Positions 18,716 to 25,827 of a DNA stretch of 64,000 nucleotides are shown here, piece by piece. The number at the start of each line of letters is the position of its first letter. Position 1 is the stretch's first letter. The position numbers and the translations under genes were made by a program. The notes beneath the pieces are model-generated. The model ran no database searches. It had not been told where the DNA came from and saw only the letters and a program-made list of their open reading frames with translations. The DNA comes from Agrococcus sp. ProA11 (GTDB lineage Bacteria; Actinomycetota; Actinomycetes; Actinomycetales; Microbacteriaceae): the NCBI RefSeq assembly GCF_039880525.1, contig NZ_CP156989.1, forward strand, positions 372,001 to 436,000, given 5' to 3'.

Positions 18716-18919
18716 ATGGCAACCGGCACCGTCAAGTGGTTCGACTCCGGCAAGGGCTTCGGCTTCATCGCTCCGGACGACGGCGGCAAGGATCTGTTCG
18801 CTCACTACAGCCAGATCCAGTCCAACGGCTTCAAGACCCTCGAAGAGGCTCAGGCAGTCGAGTTCGAGATCGTTGAGGGCACCAAGGGCCCGCAGGCAGC
18901 GGACATCCGCCCCCTGTGA
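18716..18919 (+). CDS. Cold shock protein (CspA family)
   Basis: A 67-residue single CSD domain with RNP1 (KGFGFIA) and RNP2-like (DLFAHYSQI) motifs. It binds single-stranded RNA and melts structure at low temperature. The ribosome site GAAGGAAAT and a structured leader precede ATG at 18716. A strong hairpin follows 41 nt after the stop. Confidence 0.96.
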   Translation: MATGTVKWFDSGKGFGFIAPDDGGKDLFAHYSQIQSNGFKTLEEAQAVEFEIVEGTKGPQAADIRPL

Positions 18920-18960
18920 GTCTCGTCGCGCCGCATGCGGCGTGACACGATTCGCCTCAC

Positions 18961-18991
18961 GGCCAGTGATCATGTAATCTGATCGCTGGCC
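18961..18991 (+). terminator. Cold shock gene terminator, overlapping the tRNA-Arg promoter
   Basis: The 12-nt arms 18961-18972 and 18980-18991 pair with one G-U across a 7-nt loop and are followed by GTTT. The loop and first arm base contain TAATCT (18975-18980), a good -10 for the tRNA-Arg gene that begins 21 nt later. Confidence 0.65.
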
Positions 18992-19001
18992 GTTTGGCCG
19001 G

Positions 19002-19074
19002 GCGCCCGTAGCTCAACGGATAGAGCATCTGACTACGGATCAGAAGGTTGGGGGTTCGAATCCCTCCGGGCGCG
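19002..19074 (+). tRNA. tRNA-Arg (ACG anticodon)
   Basis: GCGCCCG (19002-19008) pairs with CGGGCGC (19067-19073) and the discriminator is G. The anticodon stem TCTGA/TCAGA holds loop CTACGGA (ACG). The A34 of this tRNA is the substrate of the TadA deaminase encoded at 30206-30667. No CCA is encoded. Confidence 0.97.
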
Positions 19075-19093
19075 CACTGTGTTGAGACAGTCG

Positions 19094-19123
19094 GAAGGCC
19101 ACTTGCGAGAGCAGGTGGCCTTC
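19094..19123 (+). terminator. Intrinsic terminator after tRNA-Arg
   Basis: The 13-nt arms 19094-19106 and 19111-19123 pair with one G-U across a GAGA loop and are followed by TTGGTTT. Confidence 0.8.
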
Positions 19124-19179
19124 TTGGTTTCCGCACCCGACCGTCGTCCCCACCCGTGGCGCTATGCCAGGATTGCGCC

Positions 19180-19452
19180 GTGCTGCAGCGCAGAGACGAG
19201 TGGTTGACGGCCGGCGGCGTCTACGACGGTGACGTCGTGATCCATCCGGTCGCCGGTGACACCGTCACGATCGTGATGATGATGCAGCTGCGCCCGATGG
19301 AGATGTGCTTCGTGTCGGGAGTCGTGGAGTTCGACCCTCTCGACAGCAAGAGCCTCAACGCGATCGATGACGCTGGGCAGGGTGAACTCGTGATCGACCC
19401 CAGCGACGCGATCTACCGGATCTGGCGCTATGTGCCGAATAAGCGCCGCTGA
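19180..19452 (+). CDS. Hypothetical protein, 90 residues
   Basis: I do not recognise this protein. It is soluble, slightly acidic in its second half, and carries MMMQLRPMEMC followed by VEFDPLDSKSLNAIDD. GTG at 19180 is preferred, since the longer frame would start inside tRNA-Arg and cross its terminator; an A/T-containing stretch (TATGCCAGGAT, 19164-19174) just upstream may be its promoter. It ends 33 bp before a convergent gene. Confidence 0.55.
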   Translation: MLQRRDEWLTAGGVYDGDVVIHPVAGDTVTIVMMMQLRPMEMCFVSGVVEFDPLDSKSLNAIDDAGQGELVIDPSDAIYRIWRYVPNKRR

Positions 19453-19485
19453 CCGCAGAGCACCAGCAGGCAAGTCCGAGTGGGC

Positions 19486-19992
19486 TCAGGCGCCTTCGGT
19501 CGACGTGACGCACTCGCAGCCGGGGTGCCCGATGCTCCGGCACTCCTCGGAGTAGGCGCTCAGCACGGCGTGCTCGAAGACGAAGAAGTGTGGGGAGATC
19601 AGTCGCTGCACGGGCCCCGGGAGGCGGGCGGCCGCGCGATGCAGCGGGTTGCCGACGGTGAGCTCTGCGGCATGCACGGCGACGTACAGGATGGTGATGA
19701 GTGAGAAGAGCGTGAAGCCCTGCCCCTCGGGGTTCAGCACGGCGGTGAGCTGCAGCAGGATGACGAGCGCGAGCACCAGGTGGATGAGCGGGGCGCGTCG
19801 CAGTCGCGCTCGCGCCGCCTCGCGACCGAAGTCGGTCGAGGCGAGCACGGCAGTGGCTGCAGCGATGCGGTGTGCTTCCTCGTGCGGGGTGTGCTCGATG
19901 GCGGCGAGACGACCGATGCGCTCGGCTCGCTGCACGTACTGCTCCAGGACCGCGAAAGCGCGCTCGCTGTCCGAGTCGTCGGCCTCACTCAT
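19486..19992 (-). CDS. Two-helix membrane protein of unknown function
   Basis: A 168-residue protein. The N-terminal 75 residues are charged and helical (SDSERAFAVLEQYVQRAERIGRL). Two membrane helices follow (around LIHLVLALVILLQLTAVL and FTLFSLITILYVAVHAAEL), then a C-terminal tail with three cysteines (EECRSIGHPGCEC) that could bind a metal or form disulfides. ATG at 19992 is used because GGGAGGGAG precedes it at the right distance. On its strand it lies just downstream of the 34-residue peptide gene, from which a terminator separates it. Confidence 0.6.
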   Translation of the reverse strand: MSEADDSDSERAFAVLEQYVQRAERIGRLAAIEHTPHEEAHRIAAATAVLASTDFGREAARARLRRAPLIHLVLALVILLQLTAVLNPEGQGFTLFSLITILYVAVHAAELTVGNPLHRAAARLPGPVQRLISPHFFVFEHAVLSAYSEECRSIGHPGCECVTSTEGA

Positions 19993-20068
19993 CGAGATCT
20001 CCCTCCCCGTCAATCCTCTCGCAGTTCGGCGCCGGATTCGACCGCGTGCGCGCCCGAGAAAAGCCGAA

Positions 20069-20102
20069 GCCGCGGTGCCGACTCGGGAGTCGGTACCGCG
20101 GC
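20069..20102 (-). terminator. Terminator of the 34-residue peptide gene
   Basis: The 16-nt arms 20069-20084 and 20087-20102 pair with one G-U. On the minus strand the hairpin starts 19 nt after the peptide stop and is followed by TTCGGCTTTTC, a reasonable U-rich tail. Confidence 0.75.
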
Positions 20103-20121
20103 CGCGGGTTCGTGCAGGTCG

Positions 20122-20226
20122 TTACATAATGATGTCGTCATCGCCGGTGATGATCGACATGATGATGTCGTCATCGCCGCCGAGCGTGACCAGCAGGTGG
20201 GTGGGAAGTTGCTCGTATCGCTTCAT
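20122..20226 (-). CDS. 34-residue acidic peptide with duplicated GDDDIIM motif
   Basis: The protein begins MKRYEQLPTHLLVTLGG and then reads DDDIIM, SIIT, GDDDIIM, stop. The first 17 residues look leader-like. The second half is two copies of GDDDIIM encoded by 21-nt repeats (20158-20178 and 20125-20145) that differ at one position. It has a GGAGAG ribosome site four bases before the ATG, a sigma-type promoter (20294-20266) and a terminator (20102-20069), so it is a free-standing small gene. There is no Cys and too much acid for a membrane peptide. A ribosomally made, modified peptide precursor or a metal-binding peptide are possible; no maturation enzyme is recognised beside it. Function unknown. 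Confidence 0.65.
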   Translation of the reverse strand: MKRYEQLPTHLLVTLGGDDDIIMSIITGDDDIIM

Positions 20227-20265
20227 TGCTCTCCAGTCGCCGTGCAGGGATCCCCGCTACTTCCG

Positions 20266-20294
20266 TTTATAGCCGGTAGCAGCAAGGACGTCTA
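20266..20294 (-). promoter_or_regulatory. Promoter of the 34-residue peptide gene
   Basis: On the minus strand TAGACG (-35, 20294-20289; four of six consensus bases) and TATAAA (-10, 20271-20266) are 17 bp apart. The predicted start leaves a leader of about 30 nt before the ribosome site. Confidence 0.65.
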
Positions 20295-20318
20295 GTGGAA
20301 ACTTTGCCACATCGGCAG

Positions 20319-20741
20319 TCAGTTCTCTAGCGTCGCGGATTCGAGCGAGATCTCCACTCCTGCGAGCGCCTGCGAGACGGGGCATCCCTGCTCGGCCTGA
20401 CCGGCGAACTCGGTGAACTGCTCCTGGTCGATGCCCGGCACGCGCCCGCTCACGCTCAGCACGCTCTTGGTGATGCCGGTGCCCGCGACGAACGTCACCT
20501 TGGCGCTCGTCGAGAGCGACTCGGCGGTGTGGCCTGCCTCCGAGAGGATGTTCGACAGCGCCATCGAGAAGCACGATGCGTGCGCGCCGGCGATGAGCTC
20601 CTCCGGTGTGGTGCCGCCCTGCGACTCCGCGCGGGCCTTCCACGACATGTCGAAGCTGGTGCCGGCGCCGAGGGTGGCGGTTCCGCTGCCAGTGGCGAGG
20701 TCTCCGCTCCAGGTTGCGCTGCCGTTCGACGTGATGGCCAT
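20319..20741 (-). CDS. osmC: OsmC family peroxiredoxin
   Basis: This 140-residue thiol peroxidase reduces organic hydroperoxides. It shows TPEELIAGAHASCFSMALS (first catalytic Cys) and QGCPVSQAL (second Cys), the OsmC/Ohr pair; the TPEEL motif and length favour the OsmC subgroup over Ohr. A consensus AAGGAGG precedes the ATG. There is no OhrR-type regulator next to it. Confidence 0.93.
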   Translation of the reverse strand: MAITSNGSATWSGDLATGSGTATLGAGTSFDMSWKARAESQGGTTPEELIAGAHASCFSMALSNILSEAGHTAESLSTSAKVTFVAGTGITKSVLSVSGRVPGIDQEQFTEFAGQAEQGCPVSQALAGVEISLESATLEN

Positions 20742-20856
20742 GGTTCCTCCTTGAATCGCGTCGACGCCCGGATCGGCTCGACCTCCTCAGGCTAGAGCGG
20801 TCGAATCTGAAAGGACAGGGAGACCGCGATGACGTGCGCCGTGCGAAGATTGACGC

Positions 20857-21228
20857 ATGACTGAGAAGCCTGAGATCGACGCACCCGAGGGTCCCGCACC
20901 CACCGACCTGGAGATCACCGACATCACCGTCGGCGACGGCGAGGAGGCGGTGACCGGCAAGCAGGTCAGCGTCCACTACGTGGGCGTGACGCACTCCGGG
21001 GGCGAGGAGTTCGACGCCTCCTACGGCCGTGGCGCACCCCTGGAGTTCCCGCTCGGGGTGGGCATGGTCATCAAGGGCTGGGAGCAGGGCATCGAGGGCA
21101 TGCGCGTCGGCGGACGCCGCAAGCTCGTCATCCCGCCGCACCTGGCCTACGGCGAGCGCGGCGCGGGCGGCGTGATCGGCCCGAACGAGACGCTGATCTT
21201 CGTCTGCGACCTGGTCGCAGTCAAGTAG
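20857..21228 (+). CDS. FKBP-type peptidyl-prolyl cis-trans isomerase
   Basis: A 123-residue single-domain FKBP lacking a signal peptide, so cytoplasmic. It carries VSVHYVGVTHSGGEEFDASYGRG, VIKGWEQGIEGMRVGGRRKLVIPP, YGERGAGG and IPP-type active-site residues. It catalyses proline isomerisation in protein folding. GAAGAT (20845-20850) lies six bases before the ATG, the leaderless pattern. Confidence 0.95.
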   Translation: MTEKPEIDAPEGPAPTDLEITDITVGDGEEAVTGKQVSVHYVGVTHSGGEEFDASYGRGAPLEFPLGVGMVIKGWEQGIEGMRVGGRRKLVIPPHLAYGERGAGGVIGPNETLIFVCDLVAVK

Positions 21229-21243
21229 CAACAGCCGTTCTTC

Positions 21244-21300
21244 AACCGGCCCTGTGGTCTGGCGGCGCGTGCAGCGCCTCGCCAGACCACAGGGCCGGTT
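21244..21300. repeat. Palindromic intergenic element, family 1, copy B
   Basis: Two perfect 21-nt arms (21244-21264 and 21280-21300) flank a 15-nt loop. The arm holds AACCGGCCCTGTGGTCTGG, shared in part with copies A, C and D. It lies between the convergent FKBP and FAD-oxidase genes and should fold as a very stable two-way terminator. Confidence 0.8.
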
Positions 21301-21321
21301 CGGCGTCGGGGGTGGCGCGGT

Positions 21322-22665
21322 CTAGAGGGCCCTGCCGGGGTTGAGGATGCCGGTGGGATCGAACGCGGCCTTCACGGCGTGCTGCAGCGAGAGCTGCCGC
21401 TCGCCCAGCTCGTCGACGAGCCAGCGACGCTTGAGGATGCCGACGCCGTGCTCGCCGGTGAGCGTGCCGCCGAGTGCGATGCCCGCGGCGAACACGTCGT
21501 TCGCGCAGGCCCAGATCGCCTCGCTCGGCTCGGGGCCGTCGAAGACGAAGGTCGGGTGCAGGTTGCCGTCGCCCGCGTGCGCGGTCGTCGCAAGCCGCAC
21601 CCCATGCCGCTCTGCCGCTTCGTGGCAGGCGCGGAACATGTCCGCCAGCCGCGAGCGGGGCACCGAGACATCCTCCACCAGCACCGAGCCGAACGACTCG
21701 AGCGCGAAGTGCACCTGCCTGCGCACCTGCACCAGGGCATCCGACTCCGTCAGGTCGTCCGTGCGCTCGACCCGACCGCCGTGCGCTGCGAGGATCTGCG
21801 CGACCGTCTCCGAGGTGGCATCGGCACCGAGGTCGTCGGTCTGCACCAGCACGAACGCGCCCGACATCGCGCGGCCGGTGTAGGCGGCGAGCATCATGAC
21901 CGCATCGCGGCCGACGAGCTCCATGATCGCCGGCCGGATGCGCGCGGCGGTCACGGCGGTGCAGGCGGCAGCCGCGGCGGCCTCGTCCTCGAAGAACGCG
22001 CCCACCGTCCAGACCGCGCCCTCCACGAGCGGACGCAGCTTGAGCGTCGCGCCGACGATGATGCCGAGCGTGCCCTCCGAGCCGATCAGCAGCGCGGTGA
22101 GGTCGAGGCCCGTGACGCCCTTCACGGTGCGGTGGCCGGTCGAGATGCGGCTGCCGTCGGCGAGCACCACGTCGAGCGCCAGCACCCATTCGCGGGTGAC
22201 GCCGTACTTCGCGCACAGCAGCCCGCCGGCGTTGGTGGCGATGTTGCCGCCGACGGTGGAGATGGCGCGGCTGGCAGGGTCGGGCGGCCACCAGAGCCCG
22301 TGGGTCGCGAGGAGCTCGTTGAGCTCGGCATTGCGGATGCCCGGCTCGACGACGCAGGACTGGTCGATGACGGAGACGTCGAGCACCCGCCGCATGCGAT
22401 CGACCGAGAGCACCAGCTCGCCCGCGCCGGCGATCGCTCCGCCGGCGAGCCCGGTGCCCGCGGCGCGAGGCACGACCGGCACGCTGTGCTCGTACGCCCA
22501 GCGCATCGCCGCCTGCACGTGCTCGACGCGCTCGGCCTCGACGATCGCGAGCGGCGCAGAGACGGAGCGGTGGCCGGACTTGTCGGCCCGCGCGGCGTCC
22601 AGCGCCGAGGCATCGGTGACGACGACGTGCGCCGGCAGCGCGGCGCGCAGGAAGTCGAGGCTCAT
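21322..22665 (-). CDS. FAD-linked oxidase (GlcD/D-lactate dehydrogenase-like)
   Basis: This 447-residue flavoprotein has a PCMH-type FAD domain (VPRAAGTGLAGGAI and PPDPASRAISTVGGNIATNAGG) and a C-terminal substrate domain ending TGEHGVGILKRRWL. The family oxidises 2-hydroxy acids such as glycolate or D-lactate. It lacks GlcE/GlcF partners nearby, so a single-subunit D-2-hydroxyacid dehydrogenase passing electrons to a quinone or cytochrome is plausible. The start overlaps the stop of the upstream phosphatase (ATGA). Confidence 0.88.
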   Translation of the reverse strand: MSLDFLRAALPAHVVVTDASALDAARADKSGHRSVSAPLAIVEAERVEHVQAAMRWAYEHSVPVVPRAAGTGLAGGAIAGAGELVLSVDRMRRVLDVSVIDQSCVVEPGIRNAELNELLATHGLWWPPDPASRAISTVGGNIATNAGGLLCAKYGVTREWVLALDVVLADGSRISTGHRTVKGVTGLDLTALLIGSEGTLGIIVGATLKLRPLVEGAVWTVGAFFEDEAAAAAACTAVTAARIRPAIMELVGRDAVMMLAAYTGRAMSGAFVLVQTDDLGADATSETVAQILAAHGGRVERTDDLTESDALVQVRRQVHFALESFGSVLVEDVSVPRSRLADMFRACHEAAERHGVRLATTAHAGDGNLHPTFVFDGPEPSEAIWACANDVFAAGIALGGTLTGEHGVGILKRRWLVDELGERQLSLQHAVKAAFDPTGILNPGRAL

Positions 22666-23207
22666 CGCAGCAGCAGCCCGTCCACGACCTTCCAGGCACC
22701 GGGCTCGCCCGAGAGGCGCACCGAGTGCGCGTTGTCTGGGGTGTCGCTCTCGATGCCGGTGACGTGGTCGATGAATGCGCGGATGAGCGTGCCGTGGGCG
22801 ACGATCACGAGCCCCGGCAGGGGATGCTCGGCAGCGATCTCCTCGATCGCGGCAACGCCGCGCCGCTGCAGGTCGGAGAACGACTCCTGGCCAGGCCAGA
22901 CGTTGCCGAACGCGCCGATGGCCTGCTCCTTCGTGAGCCCCTCGGCGGCGCCGTAATCGCGCTCGGCGAGGCCCGGATAGCGACCGAGCACCGTGATCCC
23001 GAGGGCCTCCGCGATGATGTCGGCGGTGACGGCGGCGCGTCGCAGCGGCGACGAGACCACCGCGTCCCAGCTATCGTCGGCGAGCAGCCGGGCGGCGGTG
23101 CGCGCCTGCTCCAGACCCGTCGCGTTGAGGGCGATGTCGCTGCTGCCCTGCAATTGGCCGGCACGGTTGTAGTCGGTCTGGCCGTGCCGAACGAGCGCGA
23201 TCTCCAT
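22662..23207 (-). CDS. Histidine phosphatase family protein
   Basis: A 181-residue protein with the RHG catalytic motif (LVRHGQTDYNRAGQLQG) and a second His in VIVAHGTLIRAF. Members include phosphoglycerate mutases, alpha-ribazole and other phosphatases; the substrate cannot be named. TAGGCT on the minus strand (23219-23214) is six bases before the ATG. It forms an operon with the FAD oxidase by a 4-nt overlap. Confidence 0.88.
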   Translation of the reverse strand: MEIALVRHGQTDYNRAGQLQGSSDIALNATGLEQARTAARLLADDSWDAVVSSPLRRAAVTADIIAEALGITVLGRYPGLAERDYGAAEGLTKEQAIGAFGNVWPGQESFSDLQRRGVAAIEEIAAEHPLPGLVIVAHGTLIRAFIDHVTGIESDTPDNAHSVRLSGEPGAWKVVDGLLLR

Positions 23208-23299
23208 ACCCCGAGCCTACGGCGGGAAACCGACTCGTCATCCACAGGCTCACATTCCGGCTCCGCCGCGCGTTGGCAGAGTATGAGAGGAATACGACC

Positions 23300-23806
23300 A
23301 TGAGTTACACGATCATCGACAGCCCCATCGGCTCGCTCACGTTGGTCCGCGACCAGCAGGGGCTGACGGGCCTCTTCATGCCCGACCACAAGCCGGCGCC
23401 GAAGCCCGCGACCTTCGGCGCACGCGACGACGATGCGTTCGCGGATGCCGTGGAACAGCTCGGCGAGTACTGGGCGGGGGAGCGCAAGAGCTTCGACCTC
23501 ACGCTCGCGCCCGCGGGCACGCCGTTCCAGCTGCGAGTCTGGCAGGCGTTGCGGACGATTCCCTATGGCGAGACCCGCACCTACGGCTGGATCGCCGCGC
23601 AGTTCGGGCAGCCGACGGCGGTGCGCGCGGTCGGGCTCGCGAACGGCCGCAACCCGCTCTCGATCGTCGTGCCGTGCCATCGCGTGGTCGGCTCGACCGG
23701 CGCCCTGACCGGCTATGGCGGCGGCGTGGAGCGGAAGCGATTCCTGCTCGACCACGAGGCCGGCACGGCGCTCGACGGCGCCAGCGGTCTAGATTCGGTC
23801 GCGTGA
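23300..23806 (+). CDS. ogt: Methylated-DNA-protein-cysteine methyltransferase, first copy
   Basis: This 168-residue suicide enzyme takes the methyl group from O6-methylguanine. The acceptor is Cys126 in VPCHRVVG, with the helix-turn-helix segment PYGETRTYGWIAAQFGQPTAVRAVG before it. ATG at 23300 has the ribosome site GAGAGGAA; the frame upstream is not needed. The stop overlaps the GTG of the sigma factor gene (GTGA), so the repair gene is coupled to a regulator. Confidence 0.95.
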   Translation: MSYTIIDSPIGSLTLVRDQQGLTGLFMPDHKPAPKPATFGARDDDAFADAVEQLGEYWAGERKSFDLTLAPAGTPFQLRVWQALRTIPYGETRTYGWIAAQFGQPTAVRAVGLANGRNPLSIVVPCHRVVGSTGALTGYGGGVERKRFLLDHEAGTALDGASGLDSVA

Positions 23807-24267
23807 CCCGTGCCCCGTTCGACTCGATCGTCGCGCAGCACGGTCCGCGCGTGTGGCGGGTGTGCCGGGCGCTCCTCGATCAGCCCGACGCCGACGACGC
23901 GTGGAGCGAGACGTTCCTCGCCGCGCTCGAGGCATACCCGCATCTCGCGCATGACACCCGCATCGAGGGCTGGCTCGTGACCATCGCCCACCGCAAAGCC
24001 ATCGATGTGCTCCGGCGCCGCGCCAAGCTCGTGGTCGGCGACGTGCCCGACCGTCCCGCCCCGCCGCGCGGCCGCGACCTCGATCTCGCACGAGCGCTCG
24101 CGCAGCTGCCGCAGCGGCAGCGCGAGACCGTCGTGCTGCACCACCTCGGCGGACTCCCATTCACCGAGGTCGCCACCGCAGTGGGCAGCTCGGCCGAGGC
24201 CGCGCGTCGCGCGTCCGCCGACGGCATGCGCCGCCTGCGCGAGCTGATGGACAGCGACCGTGGCTGA
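23803..24267 (+). CDS. ECF-type RNA polymerase sigma factor
   Basis: This 154-residue protein has sigma region 2 (FDSIVAQHGPRVWRVCRALL, AWSETFLAALEAYPHL, GWLVTIAHRKAIDVLRRR) and region 4 (LPQRQRETVVLHHLGGLPFTEVATAVGSS). It is short for an ECF sigma and has no C-terminal extension. The GTG start sits in the stop of the first ogt, and its own stop lies 8 nt inside the second ogt, so the three genes are one operon. No anti-sigma factor is recognisable alongside. Confidence 0.88.
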   Translation: MTRAPFDSIVAQHGPRVWRVCRALLDQPDADDAWSETFLAALEAYPHLAHDTRIEGWLVTIAHRKAIDVLRRRAKLVVGDVPDRPAPPRGRDLDLARALAQLPQRQRETVVLHHLGGLPFTEVATAVGSSAEAARRASADGMRRLRELMDSDRG

Positions 24268-24850
24268 GCCGCTGGAGGGGATGCCGGACGCGCCGCTGAC
24301 GGCGCTGCGGGCGACGTTGGCCGAGCGCGCCGCCGCGAACGGCCTGCTCGACGTCGCCTACCGCAGGCTCGACACCGAGCTGGGGTCGCTGCTGCTGGCC
24401 GCAACGCCCGCCGGGCTCGTCTCCGTGACATTCGACGGCGACCACCCCGACGCCACACTCGATCGTCTCGCGGTAGCGATCAGCCCGCGCGTGCTGGAGG
24501 CGCCGAGCCGACTCGACGATGCCGCACGCGACCTCGAGCGGCTCATCGCGGGCCGCAATCGCAGCTTCGAGGGCGCGCTCGACCTGACGCTCGCGCGCGG
24601 CTTCGGCCGACAGGTCGTGGAGCAGCTGCGCCAGATCCCCTACGGCGAGACGCGCAGCTATGCGCAGGTCGCGCACGCGGTGGGTTCCCCACGCGCCGTG
24701 CGCGCGGTCGGCACGGCCTGCCGCAGGAACCCCTTGCCGATCGCGATCCCGTGCCATCGAGTGGTGCGCAGCGACGGCCAGCTCGGCCAGTACGCCGGTG
24801 GCGTCGAGGCGAAGCGCGCGCTGCTCGGCGTCGAGGCGGCAGCGACCTAG
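24260..24850 (+). CDS. ogt: Methylated-DNA-protein-cysteine methyltransferase, second copy
   Basis: This 196-residue protein has the acceptor Cys165 in IPCHRVVR and PYGETRSYAQVAHAVGSPRAVRAVG as the DNA-recognition helix region. It is clearly a diverged paralogue of the ogt at 23300. An extra N-terminal stretch of about 30 residues (PDAPLTALRATLAERAAANGLLDVAYR) is predicted helical and is the position where an anti-sigma-like contact could be, though this is only inference. GTG at 24260 overlaps the sigma gene by 8 nt. Confidence 0.93.
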   Translation: MAEPLEGMPDAPLTALRATLAERAAANGLLDVAYRRLDTELGSLLLAATPAGLVSVTFDGDHPDATLDRLAVAISPRVLEAPSRLDDAARDLERLIAGRNRSFEGALDLTLARGFGRQVVEQLRQIPYGETRSYAQVAHAVGSPRAVRAVGTACRRNPLPIAIPCHRVVRSDGQLGQYAGGVEAKRALLGVEAAAT

Positions 24851-24904
24851 CAGCGACGCCCGGCGCGCGAGCTGTCAGTGGCACTCGCGACTACCGTGGT
24901 GGTC

Positions 24905-25822
24905 ATGCCCTCCACTGCACTGCTGGCTGTCATCGAGCGTGACGGCTTCCTCGAGTCCGAGCACCACGGCGTCGCCGTCGCGATCGATCCCGGCGGCGCC
25001 GTCATCGAGTCGCACGGCGACAGCACCAAGGCGTTCCTCTCGCGCAGCAGCCTCAAGCCGCTCTATGCCGCCGCGCTCATCGACGCCGGCCTGATCGCAC
25101 TCGAGCCCGCCCACGCGGCGCTCGCGAGCGCCAGCCACTTCGCCGAGCAGCAGCATGTCGACACTGCCGCAGGCATGGCGACCGCGCACGGCGTCGACGA
25201 GGCTGCCCTGCGCTGCCTGCCGATGACGGCGCCCGATGGCACGCAGCGTCGCTTCGCCCACATGTGCGTGGGCAAGCACATCGCGCTCGCGGCTGCCGCG
25301 CGCACCATGGGCGCGAGCGCCGACTACTGGGCCGACGACCACCCGCTCGCCAGGGTGCTGCGCGACGGTGTCGCTGCTGCGGCGGACGAGCCGATTCGGC
25401 AGTTCGCGCACGATGGCTGCGGCGCCCTGGTGTTCCCGACCACGGCGGTCGGCCTTGCGCGCGGCTTCCGGCGTCTGGCCCCGGACGGCACAGGAGCGCA
25501 CCGGCTCATCGGCGAGGCCATGCGCGCGCATCCGACACTGGTCGACGGCACCGGCAAGCCCGACGCCGTCGTCATCGCCGAGACGGGATGCACGACCAAG
25601 TTCGGGGCCGAGGGCACGCAGGCGATGGTCGCCCCAGACGGCACGACGGCGGTCGTGAAGACGGCTGACGGCGCCCGGCGCGCCGGTGCGCCCGTCGCCC
25701 TTGCGCTGCTCGAGCGCGCGGGCGCGATCCCCGCTGGCACGCTCGAGCGGCTCGCCGAGCCGCTCGGCCTGCTGCAGATGAGTGCCGACGAGCCGGTTGG
25801 TCGCCTCCGCGTCGCGATCTAG
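24905..25822 (+). CDS. L-asparaginase II family protein
   Basis: This 305-residue protein belongs to the asparaginase II family (thermolabile, Rhizobium AnsA-like), distinct from the E. coli type enzymes. It shows HHGVAVAIDPGG, SSLKPLYAAAL, the conserved CSGKHIAL-like segment as CVGKHIAL, and DGCGALVFP. The expected Ser before GKH is replaced by Val. ATG at 24905 is 7 nt after TACCGT (24892-24897); an in-frame ATG at 24878 lies upstream of that box. Confidence 0.85.
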   Translation: MPSTALLAVIERDGFLESEHHGVAVAIDPGGAVIESHGDSTKAFLSRSSLKPLYAAALIDAGLIALEPAHAALASASHFAEQQHVDTAAGMATAHGVDEAALRCLPMTAPDGTQRRFAHMCVGKHIALAAAARTMGASADYWADDHPLARVLRDGVAAAADEPIRQFAHDGCGALVFPTTAVGLARGFRRLAPDGTGAHRLIGEAMRAHPTLVDGTGKPDAVVIAETGCTTKFGAEGTQAMVAPDGTTAVVKTADGARRAGAPVALALLERAGAIPAGTLERLAEPLGLLQMSADEPVGRLRVAI

Positions 25823-25827
25823 CGCGA

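Noticed and set aside
14956-19074. Integrated mobile island using tRNA-Ser or tRNA-Arg
   Set aside because: No integrase, no direct repeat of a tRNA 3' end and no composition shift were found between the tRNA genes.
20122-20226. Lasso peptide precursor
   Set aside because: The leader has Y-x3-P instead of the usual YxxP spacing, and no B, C or E protein genes are near. The peptide gene is kept, but not this class.
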